From Edolisoma coerulescens (lineage: Eukaryota > Chordata > Aves > Passeriformes > Campephagidae), in assembly GCA_013397115.1 (NCBI GenBank), contig VWZW01002691.1, positions 1 to 64,000 of the forward strand: a stretch of DNA of 64,000 bases, in the 5' to 3' direction. Positions 25,038 through 40,166 of this stretch are shown here, piece after piece; positions within the stretch are counted from its first letter, which is position 1, and each line of letters begins with the position of its first letter. The notes under the pieces were generated by a model. It was not told the origin of the DNA. It did not search any database and saw nothing but the letters and a program-made list of their open reading frames with translations. The position numbers and the translations under genes are program-made.

Positions 25038-28000
25038 AGGCTCTCTCACCATCAGAGGTTACCTGGGTTTCACCCCAACCTCTAGTCCAGACTCCCACCC
25101 TGCCCAAATCCCTGTAGGTCACATCAGATGTGCCGCTGGCAACTGGACAAAAGTTGTTGCAGGCAGCCCTGCAGAGGGCTCTTTTCCTATTCCTACAGCA
25201 GAGCTCCTGCATCCCAAGTGTTCCCAGTGCTCACTTACTGCCTGCACTTGGCAACGCAAGGAACCAGGGCACTTAGACCTGGAATAAATAGAAATCTCAC
25301 ATGTGTTTTCGTGAGAGCAATTAAACATGCCCCTACTGTAAATGTTATCTGAGCCATGCGCTTCCAATAAGCATCACTTTTAAAATCCAGGGGTGGCACA
25401 TAACACCAAGAATTCACTTCTGTGTGGGTGTCCTTTTGTTTCAAATCAGCCACCACACCTTTTTTCCCCCTTCCATTGACAAGAGCAAGCTAAAAAGAAC
25501 GGACACAAAATAAAGTCAGATTCCAATGCTTTTCTAAAGGCAGGCCCATATGATTTAACTTTGCCTCATTTCAGGATGTTTTCAAAGCGTTCAGAACCAA
25601 GCTATGGAAAAATACTCTGAATAATCTGTCATATCCCACCAGCTTCCAAAGAAAACCTTTAGCAAGTGCTACAGACAGAAGCAGCTTGAAAATCATGTGC
25701 TAAACTTTATTGGTAATCCTGCTGTTACAGAGCATCCTATTCTCTTTATTTCCACATTTCTCACACATCTGTCCTGCTTCCTTCCAGCCACAACATTCCC
25801 CTCTCAGGGGGACAAACAACACTAAAAAGTTACCCCAAAGTATTTTAGCAGTTTCCTAATGCACTGTAACAGTTGGACCAACAAGAAAAGAACCTGTGCA
25901 CCACTAGCTTTAGTTGCATCATATCAACAGTAAATAAACTCCTGAAAAATTCATCATACTTGTGAGATATTCAGAAAGATGCTAAGCTATTTTCTTCCTG
26001 AATGTGAACTAAGCAGATTCTCCTCTGCTTGTATGGTACACTCACTTGTCAGAGTGAATGTGGATTAGTCCAAATAATTAAATTTTACAATACTGGCAGC
26101 ACCAGGACAACATAAACTGGTTTTTATGCTTTATGTAACACATGCTCAACAAATGTTTGTCTTAAAAGCTTTGCTATGATATCAGCCTGTTAGAGTTTAA
26201 TTGATGACTTCTGTGACTGCTTCATCTTGCAACTAGCTATTATCCTTTACACAACAGAAAGAAGAAAAAGTCATAAAATATTCCATACCATCACAGCAAA
26301 AACTTGTATTGTATTTATTAATACATCGTCTACTGCAGAACAATCGAGACTGCAGTGTAACAAGAAAAGTACTGTGAGGCAGAACAGGTCAAACTAACGT
26401 GTTCTAAAACAGCACATGACTTTGTTGGTGAGTTGGCATCAATACAAAAAAACCAAAAAATGAAGTGCAGACAAGGCAGAATTTTAATTTTTGTATTTTA
26501 TGCACTGTAGATGCCTAATACCTTGTCTTCACCAGCCATAGAATTTGAATGGTGCATCCCACACGCTTGGCTTTCCCTCCACTCCTTTTACATCAACAAT
26601 AAACAATACTCCACAAAATAACACATTACCTACGTCACAAAAACACACAGGGAAAGGCAGTCAAAAAGCAAAGAAATCTCACACGAATTCTACATATCAA
26701 ATACAGTAAAATACAAACTACATACGTGTCCTAATGAACATTTCTCAGTGCCTAAAGGCACATTTTTGTAAGATTGTGTTAAATACTGCAGTTACAGCCT
26801 AGACATAGGTACTACAGCCTTATTTGCAAAGCCATATGCCATCACCAGGACTCCAAGAGAAAATAGGCAAATGCTTCAGAACACAAACACTCCTCTGTTT
26901 ACTCTAAGTATTGATTTATGTTCTGTGGGTATCCAAACATCAGTAGCTAATGCTGCCTGGCACCATCTATTACAAAATTACAGCTCTTCAGCGAGGTTTT
27001 CTAATAGTCAATAAAGCTCCCCACAGCCCTTCTCCAAAAGCTCAACAGCTGGAAGCAGAAAGCACTGCAGAATGACAAGAATGCCAAGATGTCCATACAA
27101 AAGCAAATACGAAAACAAACTCCAGAGAAAAAAGGTCTTCAAACAAAATCCATGTTAACACTTCTAATTTGGAAGTGGAATGGAATAGTTCCCGTTTTTC
27201 TGTCATTACAGTGGAACAGAGAGAGGAGAAGCCATCGTGGACACCAGTAACACCACCATGAACAAGAACTCCTCCAAGAGCCTAGTTAGTCTACACCAAA
27301 AAAAGTTTAATGAGTAATATTTTAAATAGCATATAGCTCAAGCATTGATCTCACTGCAGAACCATTAATGCCCCCAAAGTACTAAATCCTAACTAGGATT
27401 CAAACTACCTATATGAAAGGCTATATGTACAACTGCTACACATTCTTTCCTCTTTCCCAGTCTAGGACATTTAACAGTATAGCTCTATAGCTCACTGCTG
27501 ACTACATGTATACTGCGCAGCTCTTCATGGTTTAGGTGTTTTATTTCTGTGTTTCAGTTCTGCCTGTATGAACAAACCCAGGAGAAAACATCTATAAACC
27601 ACTTTGATTAAATTCTCCTGGGTTTTGGAGGCTGCCTTTGCCTCCAATGAAAGCTGGAAGAAATAGGCTTCTGAATGTAGATGGAAGAAGTACACATTTC
27701 CTCCACTGAGCAGAGCTCTGCTTCTTATCTTGCAATTAAGCAGTTTATCAGCTAAAAAAATTACTTTATACCCCTCTAATACCTGCGTAAGGAGATAGTA
27801 GAGAGAAAGCTTAGTGATGTTTCCTGATGAACACGCTTCCTAGAGATAAGTACAATCACTCTAACTTCAAGATAATGACATCAACCTAACCCATAAATAA
27901 AGTTCCATCTTTAGAAGCATTTACAGCGTGAACATTACTGATACTTGTTTTTACTTCTCTATTTTAAGTTTACAGGCAGTTTCAGTTATTTGAAATTAAG

Positions 28001-31000
28001 ACCATATTTTCAAAAAGACAGTATTTAACATGAGAATACAGTGGACAAAAATGCAGTGCTCTACTTACTTATGGATGTACTTGGCATTTATGTCAGCTGC
28101 ACACTTTTGCATAAGGACACCACTTCCCACCAATTACTGCCCCTGGAATCCACCTACCAGAAATCCCATAGATACAATTTTCCTTTGTGACTCTCACCTA
28201 CACTGATCCAGTCCATTGCTTTGATTTCAACAGAAGAATATCTGATTTACACTAGGATAAAGGAGAAGAATCATGCCCAAGTTTCCAGGTACCTTCACTA
28301 GCAGCACAGGTGTTCTTTTGCTGGCAGCAGCTGGCATGTGCTAATTAGAAGGAAAACCCAATTCAACTACTTCTAGTTTTGTAAAAACATCTAAGAAATG
28401 AGATAGCGCAGAATAAAGTCTCAGCATATTACAATATGTTCCACAGGAAGAAATAACCTGACAAAATGAAATTTTCCATTGCCTTGCATCAAACAATTTA
28501 GAAGGAAATTGAAGCCTGAAAGACAGGAAATCTCTTCAAAATCTGCTTGTATGGCAGATCTGCATTAGGCTGCAGAAAATTATTAGAGTATGAAAAGACC
28601 CTCTTGCCTCCCACTACTCACAAACCAAACAAAAACACCCACAAGCTGATAAAGAAGGCATGAACACAGCCTGCTGGAAGTGTTGCTAAATGAGCCATCC
28701 ACCTCACAGATACTGTGTGATGACAAGTGATTTGTCTGAGTATAAAACCCTCTTGCAAGTTGGAAGCACTAACTGCTATGAGGACCAGACAGACAGGGAA
28801 ACAGAAGACTACTACAGATTTACACTGTGGTTTTATACTAGTAGGGAAGATGACAAACAGCATGCTGCAACTGGGTGATTTGGAAGAGGAGGGAAATTAA
28901 TATCAGTGTGATCACTTAGAGATATGACAGAATGGTTACACAATGGGCATGAGGACTTATATTATGCAAAAATACCAGAGTGGGGAAGAACTGGGAGGGT
29001 GGTAAGCATAACTGTGCTGCTAAGACAATGAGGAAAATTTTACACATTCTAAAGACAAACATGCACATCTGAATCCTGACCACAGAGAGAGCATAGCTGT
29101 CGGACTCACAAAGTACCTCGGTTATAAAGTATCCTTATGTTCTAGGATTTCACATTTACATAAAACAAAGTTACACAAAACTACTGCATAAGCTACTGTT
29201 CTAAATTTGTATACATATAAAAATTGTTACCTATAAAACTGAGGTAATTTAATGGAATACTTTAAATTTCTAGAAAATTGAATAAAAATGCTGAGGAATC
29301 AAGTAAAACAAAGAAAACAAGGTTACAAGGTAGGTATTTTGTTTTATTTGCAGAAGATGACATAAAGCTCTGAGTTTTATCTACTGGGAGTTTCAGGAAG
29401 GTTTGAAAACCTAAATGTAGCAACTGAGGCATTTGTTGCTCAAAGGGGTCATGACAGCGGACCCCTTATGAAGCAGAGATGCCCTGGAGCGACTTGTTTG
29501 CAGCAGGGATTTAAGGACAGCACTGTACAATACTGTGTATTTCATACCTACAAATACCATCTATTGCTCTGAGTTCCTCAGATCACAAATTGCAGAGAAC
29601 CAAGCCATGCAGAAGTCATTGGCACGGGTGCTGCAAACAGCAGAAACGTCCCAGCACCAATAGGTCAGAGACATTTGTGACTATGCTTAGAACCAGAAAC
29701 GCCTCACAACTGCACAGAAGAGGTGACAGTGCCGGTTGAGCAGAAAAGGTGTAAGAGAGGCAATCGACTAAATTATTAAAATATACACCTTAGAGGAAAT
29801 AACCTACACAGAAAGTCTCACTCAGTACTGCTATTGCAGGCCATTTGGATAATGAAAGCACAGCAAGTGTTTTTGAGATAACATACATGACATTACCAGT
29901 ACAGAAAAAAAATGTTACAGGATACATTTTCTAAATTGTATGACCACATCATTTTAAAACAGAAGCATAAAACACATGCACAGATCAGATCTGAGATTTT
30001 ACGTCCAATTTTAATGCTGCCATTTCTTGAATTACAGGTAACCTATCAACCCAGTTTATGTTTCCTCTTCTTACAGGAAGTAATCTTATGCATTTTAAGT
30101 TATCTTATGCATTGAATATATGAAAGGTTTCAAAAAACCACATTCATTTTGAAACAAAATACTTTGCTCAAGTAGAATACAACCTGATAGCCACTCTTAG
30201 AGCTGACTTGCTGTAGTTCCAGTTACAAAATCTTATGGCTGTAGAATTAGCTTATATTTTCAAAGAAATTAAAACAACACTTGCCAAAAATATGTATGTG
30301 CTTGTCATTTGCAGTTGTAACTTGAGGAACAAATGCACCTTTTAACAAATACCTCTCCTGAAGCAGATGGAAGGATTTAAGAAAACAAAACAGCAAAACC
30401 TTTAAATTTAACCCAGAAGTGAAATGGCATGAAAAGAGGACTAAGCAGACTCTTCCGAATAAAATTGCAACAGCTGAAACTTTCCTGTAAGTGTAACAAC
30501 CTTCAAGACAGCAAAAGCACAAACACAAACAGATTCATTTCTGGTGATGGTTGTTTAACACTCTTCTTTTACATGCAGCACACCACTGGCAGATTCCACC
30601 ACTTCTGCAAGCAAACAGGCTGAGCACTATAAACTCTGAGCAAATGAGTGCTGTTACAAGCAGGGATATTTGCAAAACCAGTCCCAAGGTGCAGGCACAG
30701 AGTTCAGACTCCGCTCTTGGGCAGGTTTCTGTTGCTCATTGGTACCACTGTAATGCATGTACACATGCAAAGTTTAGCAAAACACAACAGGGTGTTGAAT
30801 AAACAGACAAATGAATACCTATTTCCACTGACAGGATAAAAGTCTGGGTCTCTAAAAACCTTAGTTCTACTTATGCTTTTCTGCCCTGTTTCCTTTCAAC
30901 ATTTGTTCTTTCTGGTTTATGTGAACTATCAGCAAATAAGGACAGAGACCACATCACTGCGTGCACACATGCCTTGATGGATTCATCAGGATCATTCAGG

Positions 31001-34000
31001 TTTTACAAATTATCTTCCTAGAGAAGGATAATTATTATTATAACTAAGGTAGCCTGTGTGCACTGACAGAGACTGACATACCTGAAAATCTAGGATATTT
31101 TCCAGACAGTCTTTACAATATAATTTAAAGAAAAAAATTCCCCATTTACAAAGGCTGAAATAAAGCCACAACAGTAGCAACAATTACGACCATTATGATC
31201 TTCGTTATCCGGATTACAGGCTGTAAACTCAATAATGTGAAAACCTCAGTGAATGTTTCATGCCCCAGTACTGTGTCTCAGAAATAACTTTTCAGACTCC
31301 ATTACGTCCGCCATGAACTTGATCTTTCACCTCTAGTGAAAATCCTCTTACAACTATAATTCTAAAGTTAATGATGAGAGATTTCATTTGCTTTCCAAGC
31401 ACAGATAAAACCTTTTTGAAATACACTCTGACTGCCATGACCTTGGTCTATGACTTAAGAGTTCACCACATGTAATAATTTACTTTGTCCCATGGGGCTC
31501 ATTGAGATTTCCTTTTAAAAGGTTTTGGATATGCAGTTGGAGCTGGAGCACTCACACAGTATGCCTCAAGTATATGTCCCCATATACATTACAGACATTT
31601 TGCAACAATATAATTAAACAAAATGAATTTAAATCATTACAAAATATAACCAAAAAAAAGGGTATAACTAAGCAAAGTCATCCACACACTAGAAATTCAA
31701 CATTTTGGGAATGCTGTTGCAAAAATCCACAATAACTGCTAGAACAGGGAGTTTCAAAATGTCACGAAAGTAACGCACATAAATTGGCAAACTACTTCAG
31801 GAAATACACTGTTGCTCTCAACTTACCAGCTCAAACACAGTTCAGTTCAAGCCCAGTAATAATACTCTCTTTAGCTCATGTGCCACATAATAACCAGAAT
31901 TACTGCATTAGACTCCCCAGTTAGCATATGGCTGCTGACTTCTTTGCTGATAAGCAAAGCTTCTTTGTTTGCTTAGGCAGCTCTTACTAAACATCCCTTT
32001 AGTATTGAAAAAAAATAGATGAAGTCAGACTTATTGTATCCACCTCAATTAAAGGCAAGTTTTTTGTTCCCTTGAATCTTGAGGAAAATTCTTCCTGGTG
32101 CCAGCTCCCTGGGGATGCATCTGAGGGCCTGGGGCAGGGCAGGATGCAGAGGCAGACAGCACAGACCTGGGGAGGTCAGGCTGAGGGTGCTGAGGGGACC
32201 CCAAGTGCCAGAGAAGCAAACAGCCTGGAAATGCAGCTTGCAAAGGAGGTATATACACCATGAGGTGCTGGATGGCGTGGCAAAGATTATGTTTAACAGC
32301 AAAACTTCTCCCCCATCACACAGACGAATTATCGGTGCTGTTGTGATTTCAGGGCACTCCTTCACCACTCTCCTGCCCCTCAAAACTTCCATCTTCTCAT
32401 AGGGGCTTTCCCATGTGAGCACAAGAGTTTAAGCTTCTGCACCAGCTACTCCAAGTGCTGCTGTTTCCCCTCCCTCTGCTAATTTAGAAGTGGCAGCAAA
32501 GTACTGGATTTCAAACAGAAAAGGACATATTCACAAGGGAACACGTGCAAAACTCCTGGCTGAGCAGGAAAGCACCCGAGCACGGGGTCTGCATGCCTGA
32601 AAAAGGGTTCCCAGGAAACACGTGGCTTTACTTCAACAAGTCCAGAAACAGTTTATCAGCAGCTTGCTCTTTTCAGACTTCATCATGGGGCAAATATTTT
32701 ATAGAAACTGGAGCCTAAAAAATGCTTTGGAATCAGTAAAAATTTGCTGCACTACTGCTCTCCACACTTTTTGCCACATGCTCTAACTAACAAATGAACT
32801 AAAAGTCAGTTTAACAGAAAAGTACAAAAGGGAAAACAATTCTAAAAAATCCTAGCTTCTCCTATGAAATAATCTTAAATAAATTTGGGCTTATTTAGTT
32901 GTATATAAAGTAACCTAAGAATTTGTTCTGTCTTCACACAAATGAGGTTTTCCTCATAGAATGTAAAACACATTTTCTTAACACATATTGAATAAATTGA
33001 CAAACAATTTAGAAGACAAGAACCTTCATTATGTTCTTTCATAATCATGAAAAAAGACAATAAATCTAATTTCCTTGAAAAGAAATGATATTTAAAGAGA
33101 ATGATAATTTTAACTGAAAATCCTGCTTCATGTTTTACAGCTTTAATTTCCACAAATCAGGACTTAATACTGCACACCCAAAAGAGAGCTAAAGAAAAGA
33201 AACTATGGAAAAATTCAATTTGCAAGCCTGATTGCTTTCTTTCCTATATATTCTTATTAGCCACTAAGCAAAAATATTCATGCCAGCTAAAAAAGTGCTT
33301 GGACAGAAAAGAAATTTTTCCACGTGAAATACCCTGAGGCTTTGATTTTAACACAAAAAGGACAAAATTAAGGAAGGAGAAACAACCTAACATTATTTCT
33401 CTACAAGGCAGCGTTCAGAACTTGAACAGCAATGCTCTCCTTGACTAAATCCACAAAAAGAAATTCCTAAATGGCATTTTTTTATCAGTAAATTCATTTA
33501 GTTTTGATGTATCTGCAGTGAGCTGTAAAGGCAACAGGTGAGGGACAGTGGAACCAGAATCCAGCACAGCCCTGGGTTTCAGTGCCAGCAAACTGCTCTG
33601 CCAAAAGAAAGGTTTTCATCAGAAAACTACCTTTACACAGTGAATGCAGGTGCTCAATGGAATCTAGACTGCAAAATGCACTCCACTGAAAACAAATCAC
33701 TTGTAACTGTTTGAATGATCTTTGCAGTTTTCACTGCCCTCCAAAACAGCCTTTATCTTCAAAGGCTGAGTTAGGGAGAGCGGGTAACACTTGCTAGCAA
33801 AATACCTGCTCTCTCTCAAACAGGCAGAAAAATTAAACAGCAAAGAGTACAGAGGCTGCATTTTAGGGCACTAGACCCCACTCTCTGCAAACACTTTAAT
33901 ATTCCGAATTGTTCACAGTTAAAAATGCTTGCTTTGCATACACAATGCATTTCATACAGCACTCACTGCTAAATAAAGGAAGCTCTTGCACGGTGTAACT

Positions 34001-37000
34001 TCACACTGAATTAACCTGCAGACCAAGACAAACTCAAAACTACCTTTCTTTAAAAGGCCACTTTTGTCAAGCGTGAGAGCAAGACTCTCCTTCTGCCCTG
34101 GCTTCTTTATGCCACACACAGCTTTCAGGGTCAGTGATTGTGCCATAGAAGACAAAAACTGGCTTCCCAGCCAAGCACTACAGAATAGCAACAGCAAAGC
34201 CTCTAAAAACACTCTTCTTACATAGTCAGATCTAGGACAATTGGGCAAACAGAGCTGTGATCACACAAGGCTATGAGGATTCCAGGTAGCTCCCAGTCAC
34301 AGCCCAGTTTAGCACAATTTAAACAGGCTATTTTACAGCTTTCTAGATTATGGCAGAACTGCTACAAGTGAAGGCTGAACATGCACAAGACTGCAGGTTC
34401 TCTTTTATCCATCTTAACTGCACAACTTTATGCACTCTAAGAGTCTTGCACTCCCAGGAGCGTAGGAGATGGGCTTTTTCCACTGGACACCTTATGACCC
34501 CTATGAAAGACACTCAGCTAGAGGTAATGGCAACCAGAGACAAAATTGAATCTTATCACAAGTCTAACTCAACCACTGACACCTTGGGTTAGTAAATTAG
34601 CTGCTTTTCTAAGGTGCTGGAGAATCTGAAATTTTGTGCAAAGTAAAGAGTTTGGAGTTGAAGTGCTTGACTGGGGATTTCACACACCTCATGTTAGCCT
34701 GGATTTGCTCCACCGAATTAAGAGCAGAGCTGAATGCCTTTGCAAATCCCCTCCACTCTCAACAGTTTGACTAGGGGGTTTGTATTACAACTACTAATGA
34801 TAAACAAAAGGAGATCAGTGAGGGAAGGAAAAAACCCCAAAGACTCCCAATTGCTTTGGGTTATAGAAGACTTGAGAAGATATGAGGAACTCTAGAGATA
34901 TCTAATGGAGCTGCATGACTGGGACACATTACAGTGATGAAATTCATATTGTAAGTAATAATTTGGGCTACTCCTGTGCATTGATGGATATAAAATGCAC
35001 TCACCACTCAGGGAAGGAAAAAACCCTAAGTATCAATAAATAGTCCAATAAAAACCATCTGCTCACAGCACAGCAACGATAAAAGAAAAGTAAACTCTTA
35101 GGATACATAAAAAATTAGACTGTAATACTAGAATAGAGTAGGTGAGTTTAACAGCACAACAGCTCCCACGTACATACAAGGCTTATGCTGACAGTTAGTT
35201 CTTTGTATTTGTACATGTGAAGTACAGACATCTTGCCTAAATTTGTCCTCTGACACCCACGCGCTTCCCAGAGAATTCAGTGTAGCATCTAATGGTAGAA
35301 TTAGTTATATTTTCATTTAGAATCTGTGTAGGCAGACAAAATATACTACTTAGGAAAGGGAAAAAATCATGATATTTCTTTTCCTTTTACAGTATCACAT
35401 TTAAAAACAATAGCATTAAATTACTTACCCTTTCATAAACAAAACCTGGACACATGAATATTTTAAGTGCAATCTGGAAATCAAATTTTAGACAACACTA
35501 CTGGCTTATATTTGGAGAGAAAAAACTATATTATAGAAGACAACTAAACACCATGACACATTTAGTTTACTTGAAGATCTTAAACAATTTTGTTTCATAA
35601 TGTTCATGTGTTACCTTCCAAGGGTAAACACTCATGGTACACTGGTGCATCAGTCAGTGTATGAATCACAAACCATTAGAGCTTGTACTTCTTTTTATTC
35701 GTTTTATTTTGTTTTCTAAAAGGTTAATGTACATGTATATACAGTTCAAAGAACTTCAGATATTTTTAGAGAAATCAATATCTTCCCTGTGACTTTACAG
35801 TGGTGTTAGAGTTCACTTTTTCTTTATTTCTGCTAAAAAGAAAACCAAAACAAAACAAACAACAACAAAAAAACCCACACAGAGACAAACAAAGGAATTT
35901 TCCAGTCTTCATTTCTCAGAAACTGTTCATATGCTTTGTTTTTCAAAATATCATTTAAAACTATCATATATAATTTGTTGGGTAAATGTTGCTGCTCTCC
36001 CTTGATTCTTTCCCAGAAAGGCTAGCTGTGGACATTGCAAATTTGTAGTCAGGTTTATGTTCTACATCTGCTTCTAAAAGCAAATCTAAAAATCAATACT
36101 AGAACTATTTCTTTACTTTTTACCTTATTTCATTAACACCTTTCTAGCTTTCTTCATTGTAGCCTATTTTATATTTCAAAATCTTTTCTTGCATATGCAA
36201 CACATTGTTTTACAAAAGGGCATAGCAGAGCCACATGAAAGTTACAAAAAAAAAATAAAGCAGCACGTTGATTAAGAGGTTTTGTACAAGCTATAGCTCA
36301 ACTGAACAATAACAAATAAACACCTCAGTGGTTGTGTGGTGTATGAGATAGCAAAATAGCCAAAGTATTCTTCAATAAAATGAGCTGTCTGCCACGATTT
36401 ATCTGTACAATTCCATCACAGTTCTTGCCTGTTATGTTACACTTTTCAAAAGTATGTCATTAAGCTGCCATAAAAGTCATCACAAATTGCTTTTTCTCCC
36501 AAACTGATAATAGACTTATAGATCTAATTTTCAATCTCTTTTCTTCATTACTTTGATTCTTAAGGAGAGTATGACATTTGCTGTCTGAATACTTTGTAGT
36601 AATAGCTGGCATCTCTACAGCACTTCTGTCTGAGTATCTCTGAGCTTTTAATAGGTTTGTCTTTACAGTGCCTTGAAATGATGACATATTTATTTGTCTC
36701 TATTGCTGACTTTTAAAGAAATTGTTTTTATAATTTCACGGAACAACTACAAGACTTGTTGAAAAAAAAATGATACAACAAAGCCTTCTGTGCTGTCAAG
36801 CCCATGCCACTAAAATCCTGACCCTTCACAGTATAAGAGCAAAGAGCAAATGTGAGGCCTTCTGGTTTTCATTCCAATTTTTTTAACTTCATGGACTGTC
36901 CTCTACACAAATCATGAGGCTGATTGACAGAAACAACTAAGTAATTGAGAAAATATCAACAAATTAAAAATTAGATTTTGATTCTTGTGGTGACCCCTCC

Positions 37001-40000
37001 TTATTTTTCACCAGTCAACATAGGAACCTTTTTTTTGTTCATACAGGGCTTCATATGCATCAAACTAAATTCAGTACTTGAAACTGGCTTTGCTAATTAA
37101 CTAAATGTACTTGTGACAAAAGCTAGGAATAAGCTGGTTTACAAAGTTGCTTGCAGGGTTAATGAAAGTAACATATAGGAAAAGATCCCAAGAGCAATGA
37201 TGGAAAATCAGGGTGAAGGAAAAACAGAGAGAAGAAAGCAAGTCTCCCCCTTTATTATCTCACAACCAAATTTTCCAACTAATATGCAGCAAAATCCACC
37301 ACCCAAGTAGCCTCTAATGATGCAGATCACTTTCTAAGCACTTGACCAAATACTTAATTACCCTGTCCCAGACCAATAAAATATAGATCTTACATCAGGT
37401 TTTTTCAGCACTGATCTTCAAACACTTCACAAAGGTGCTATTATGCATCACAGCTAACCCCAGAGACACAATAACTCACTGTTTTACCCAGAAGGTTAAT
37501 GACAGAGCTAAAAATAGAGACCATGTTTCCCCAGCTCCAGATGTACTACTTCTACCACGACACAGTGCCTGATGTGTCTTTGAGAACAACCCAAGTCCAA
37601 ACTGACAATCGACAGTCACTTCTACTTAGACAAAGAAACCTAAACCCCTCTATACTGTCATAACACAGGCAACCACCACAGCTCTTAAGTGCTGTTTTTC
37701 AAGACATCCAAAGAGGTCTTCAGAGCACTTATTGAGGGTGTGCCTGTACTCTACAGCAGCAGGACACTTCTCAGACTAATTAGTTCTTGTGGAGCTTCCT
37801 TGCTATATTCCTTCTGAGCAAGCTCATTTATCTTCATATTACATTATGCAGTGTAGATACATCCTCAGACAAATCAATTTCTCTAAGTAAGGGATACACA
37901 CTTGTTGAGGCAAAAGCAGTTTAAGAAGCATTATTATGAACAAGTGCTCTCACAGTATAACCATTTATATTTCCAGCTGACTCCCAAGTTTAAATTCTTC
38001 ATATATCAGAATGGAGTCAAACTGAAATGGGAAAAATTGCAACGTTCTGCTTAGGTCAGAAAAGGAAATATATCAATAACAGCTTAGGTGAAGTTTGGCA
38101 AGAAGAGATGCAAGACTGTTTTTCTCCCCTAGCATGAGGGATGTGATTTGCTGATCTTCAGAAGCAAAGTTAGTCTAAATGACAGTCAAATTCCAAAAAT
38201 ATGCTTGCATTGGAAACATGCTCAAGTTAGACAATAATTTTGCCACACACTGTCTACACTGAGTGTGTTTAAAAGGAGTTTTCTCCTCTACATATTCTCT
38301 TAGAGCCTGAACTGAGGACTCTCAATTCCCAAAACCCAGCTCTTGATTCATTCTGTCTCTTTGCTGTCAGCAACTATCTGTAAAACTCACTACAAGGTAT
38401 GCATTTTTACACTTCTCCAACACCAGTCTGGCACAGAAGAATCAGAGTTTCAAGCTTACCTCGCAAGTGATTTATACAATCACATAATACAAAGCAACCA
38501 TGTTTCAGCTGGTATGAAAAGCACACACCCTCACCACTCCAGAAGGACACTGCCATAAAAAAGTGCATTCCAATGGTCAAGAAATTAAAGTACCTCTCTC
38601 CCTCCTGCACACCGTATTAGACTGCTTTCAACTAACCAATCTCACTGTAGTTTTTTCCAGAGGATCTTTTCCCTGTTCTAAGGATAGTACAGACAGTGCT
38701 AACACTGAATGAGCACTCACTCAATACTACATTTAAACCTCACTGCTCACTGTATGTCATCTTTGTATCATTTACAGCATCTATACGTAGAATCATAACT
38801 GGGAAAACTGCTCATTTCTCTGCTGATCACTATTAGGTACTTGAATTATTTCCTTATAGAAACTACTCCCCAGCACCTCCATCAGACAATTTTATGGTTC
38901 TTTTTTCAAGGTAGCAAACTGGCAGACAGCAATGTGCATCAGGATTGCCCATAATTAGAGATGGTTGACTTGAAATACTTTGGGTCTCTCTTCAGAGGAT
39001 AGAGCAATTAAACAGCACTTTGTCAGCACAAAGTACAGCTTCAATCTATTTCAGTGCTATCATGTGTTTTCAAAGCTGACATTAATCGGTCCCAAGAGCC
39101 TGAACTCAGAAAATGAGAAGTTCACAACTAATGGCCATATTTAAAACATGTGGTTGAAGTGAACCACCCAGCCTCACACAGGAGTTCTATGGCTGAATTA
39201 AGATTTGCCTTTAACCCTTCAGAATAGCATCCCCACAGCCCCAGGTGTAAATCCCACCTGTCACTGTTAATTCCCTCCCTTCCTCACGTACAGGTCTCCT
39301 CCACCTTCAGCAGTTATGAGGAAGCAAATTTAAAGGAAACAAGCTCATTAATTAGCACAGCTGGATTAATTTCCTAAATGCCATTTACCTGGCCTTCCTG
39401 AAAACAGCAAGTGCTTTGTGGATAAAGAAAGAGTCTGAAATTACATCAGCATATGCCAATTTTAAGGCAGAAATTTATCATGACCAAACTGATTTTACAC
39501 CAACAATTTCTCTTCCAGCATTTCCCATCTGTTAAGACCTTTGCATGGCATCACTGTCAGAGAACTCCACGTTCCCTGAATTTTTGTTACATGCAGTCTC
39601 AAACAATAATATAAGATTTAAATCCATGTTTGTATCACCATCTCGCTTGCTACATTTGCAGCTTCAAACCTGAGAAACTCCTACTACAGGACCTCTTCAT
39701 ACTGAACACATCCAAACAATCTCTGCAGGGGCAAGACTTCACTGCAAATCTATTGGTCTATGCGACGACCACAACACAGCATAGGAACATTACAGGGTTA
39801 GGAATTACTGTACAGCAACCAGCAGAAATCTCCCAACACTAACTTCTACCAGAAACCTTTCTATCACCTCTGAAACTGAAAAGTGAGTTTCCTTCAGTTT
39901 CAGCAATGCCAGCAGATAACATATCACTATTTCCCTTGTTTGACACCAACACAACACCCAAGCTTTAATTCCAGAATTTTTTTACAAACCACAATAGCAT

Positions 40001-40090
40001 CACATTTCTGTCTGTGCTTTGCCACTTGAGTTCATCATAAATAAATACTTGTTTGAATGCCTGTTTAAAAAAGACAAAATGAAAACTCAC

Positions 40091-40166
40091 CTCATTTCCA
40101 CCAACAGCTTTGGTTAAAATTACAGCAGAAGACACGGGAGGTGGCATGCAGCCCACTGTCTGCAAG
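40091..40166 (-). CDS. SLC10A7: SLC10A7 coding exon 4 (PPPVSSAV motif)
   Basis: This 76-nt exon completes codon 107 and encodes residues to 132: LQTVGCMPPPVSSAVILTKA then VGGNE. The proline-rich CMPPPVSSAV segment corresponds to the conserved unwound or crossover helix region of BASS-family carriers. In that family this region contributes to the substrate and ion site, so this exon gives strong family identity. The acceptor is a TTTCAG tract before 40166 and the donor is GTGAGT after 40091. Cumulative coding length is 396 nt, so the exon ends on a full codon. The next coding exon is 34.56 kb away. Confidence 0.97.

Larger units (their letters stand above)
5531..40090 (-). other. Intron 4 of SLC10A7 (34.56 kb)
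   Basis: This long intron separates exon 4 from the 13-codon exon 5. It is mostly unique AT-rich DNA. It contains a solo LTR (20783-21854), two short tandem repeats (16003-16053 and 24966-25037), A-runs at 6904-6921 and 13726-13744, a CA-rich low-complexity stretch (about 10895-11240) and a GC-richer block around 24840-25290. I found no nested gene: the open frames in this interval are short, lack family signatures and are not bordered by a consistent exon structure. Confidence 0.8.
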
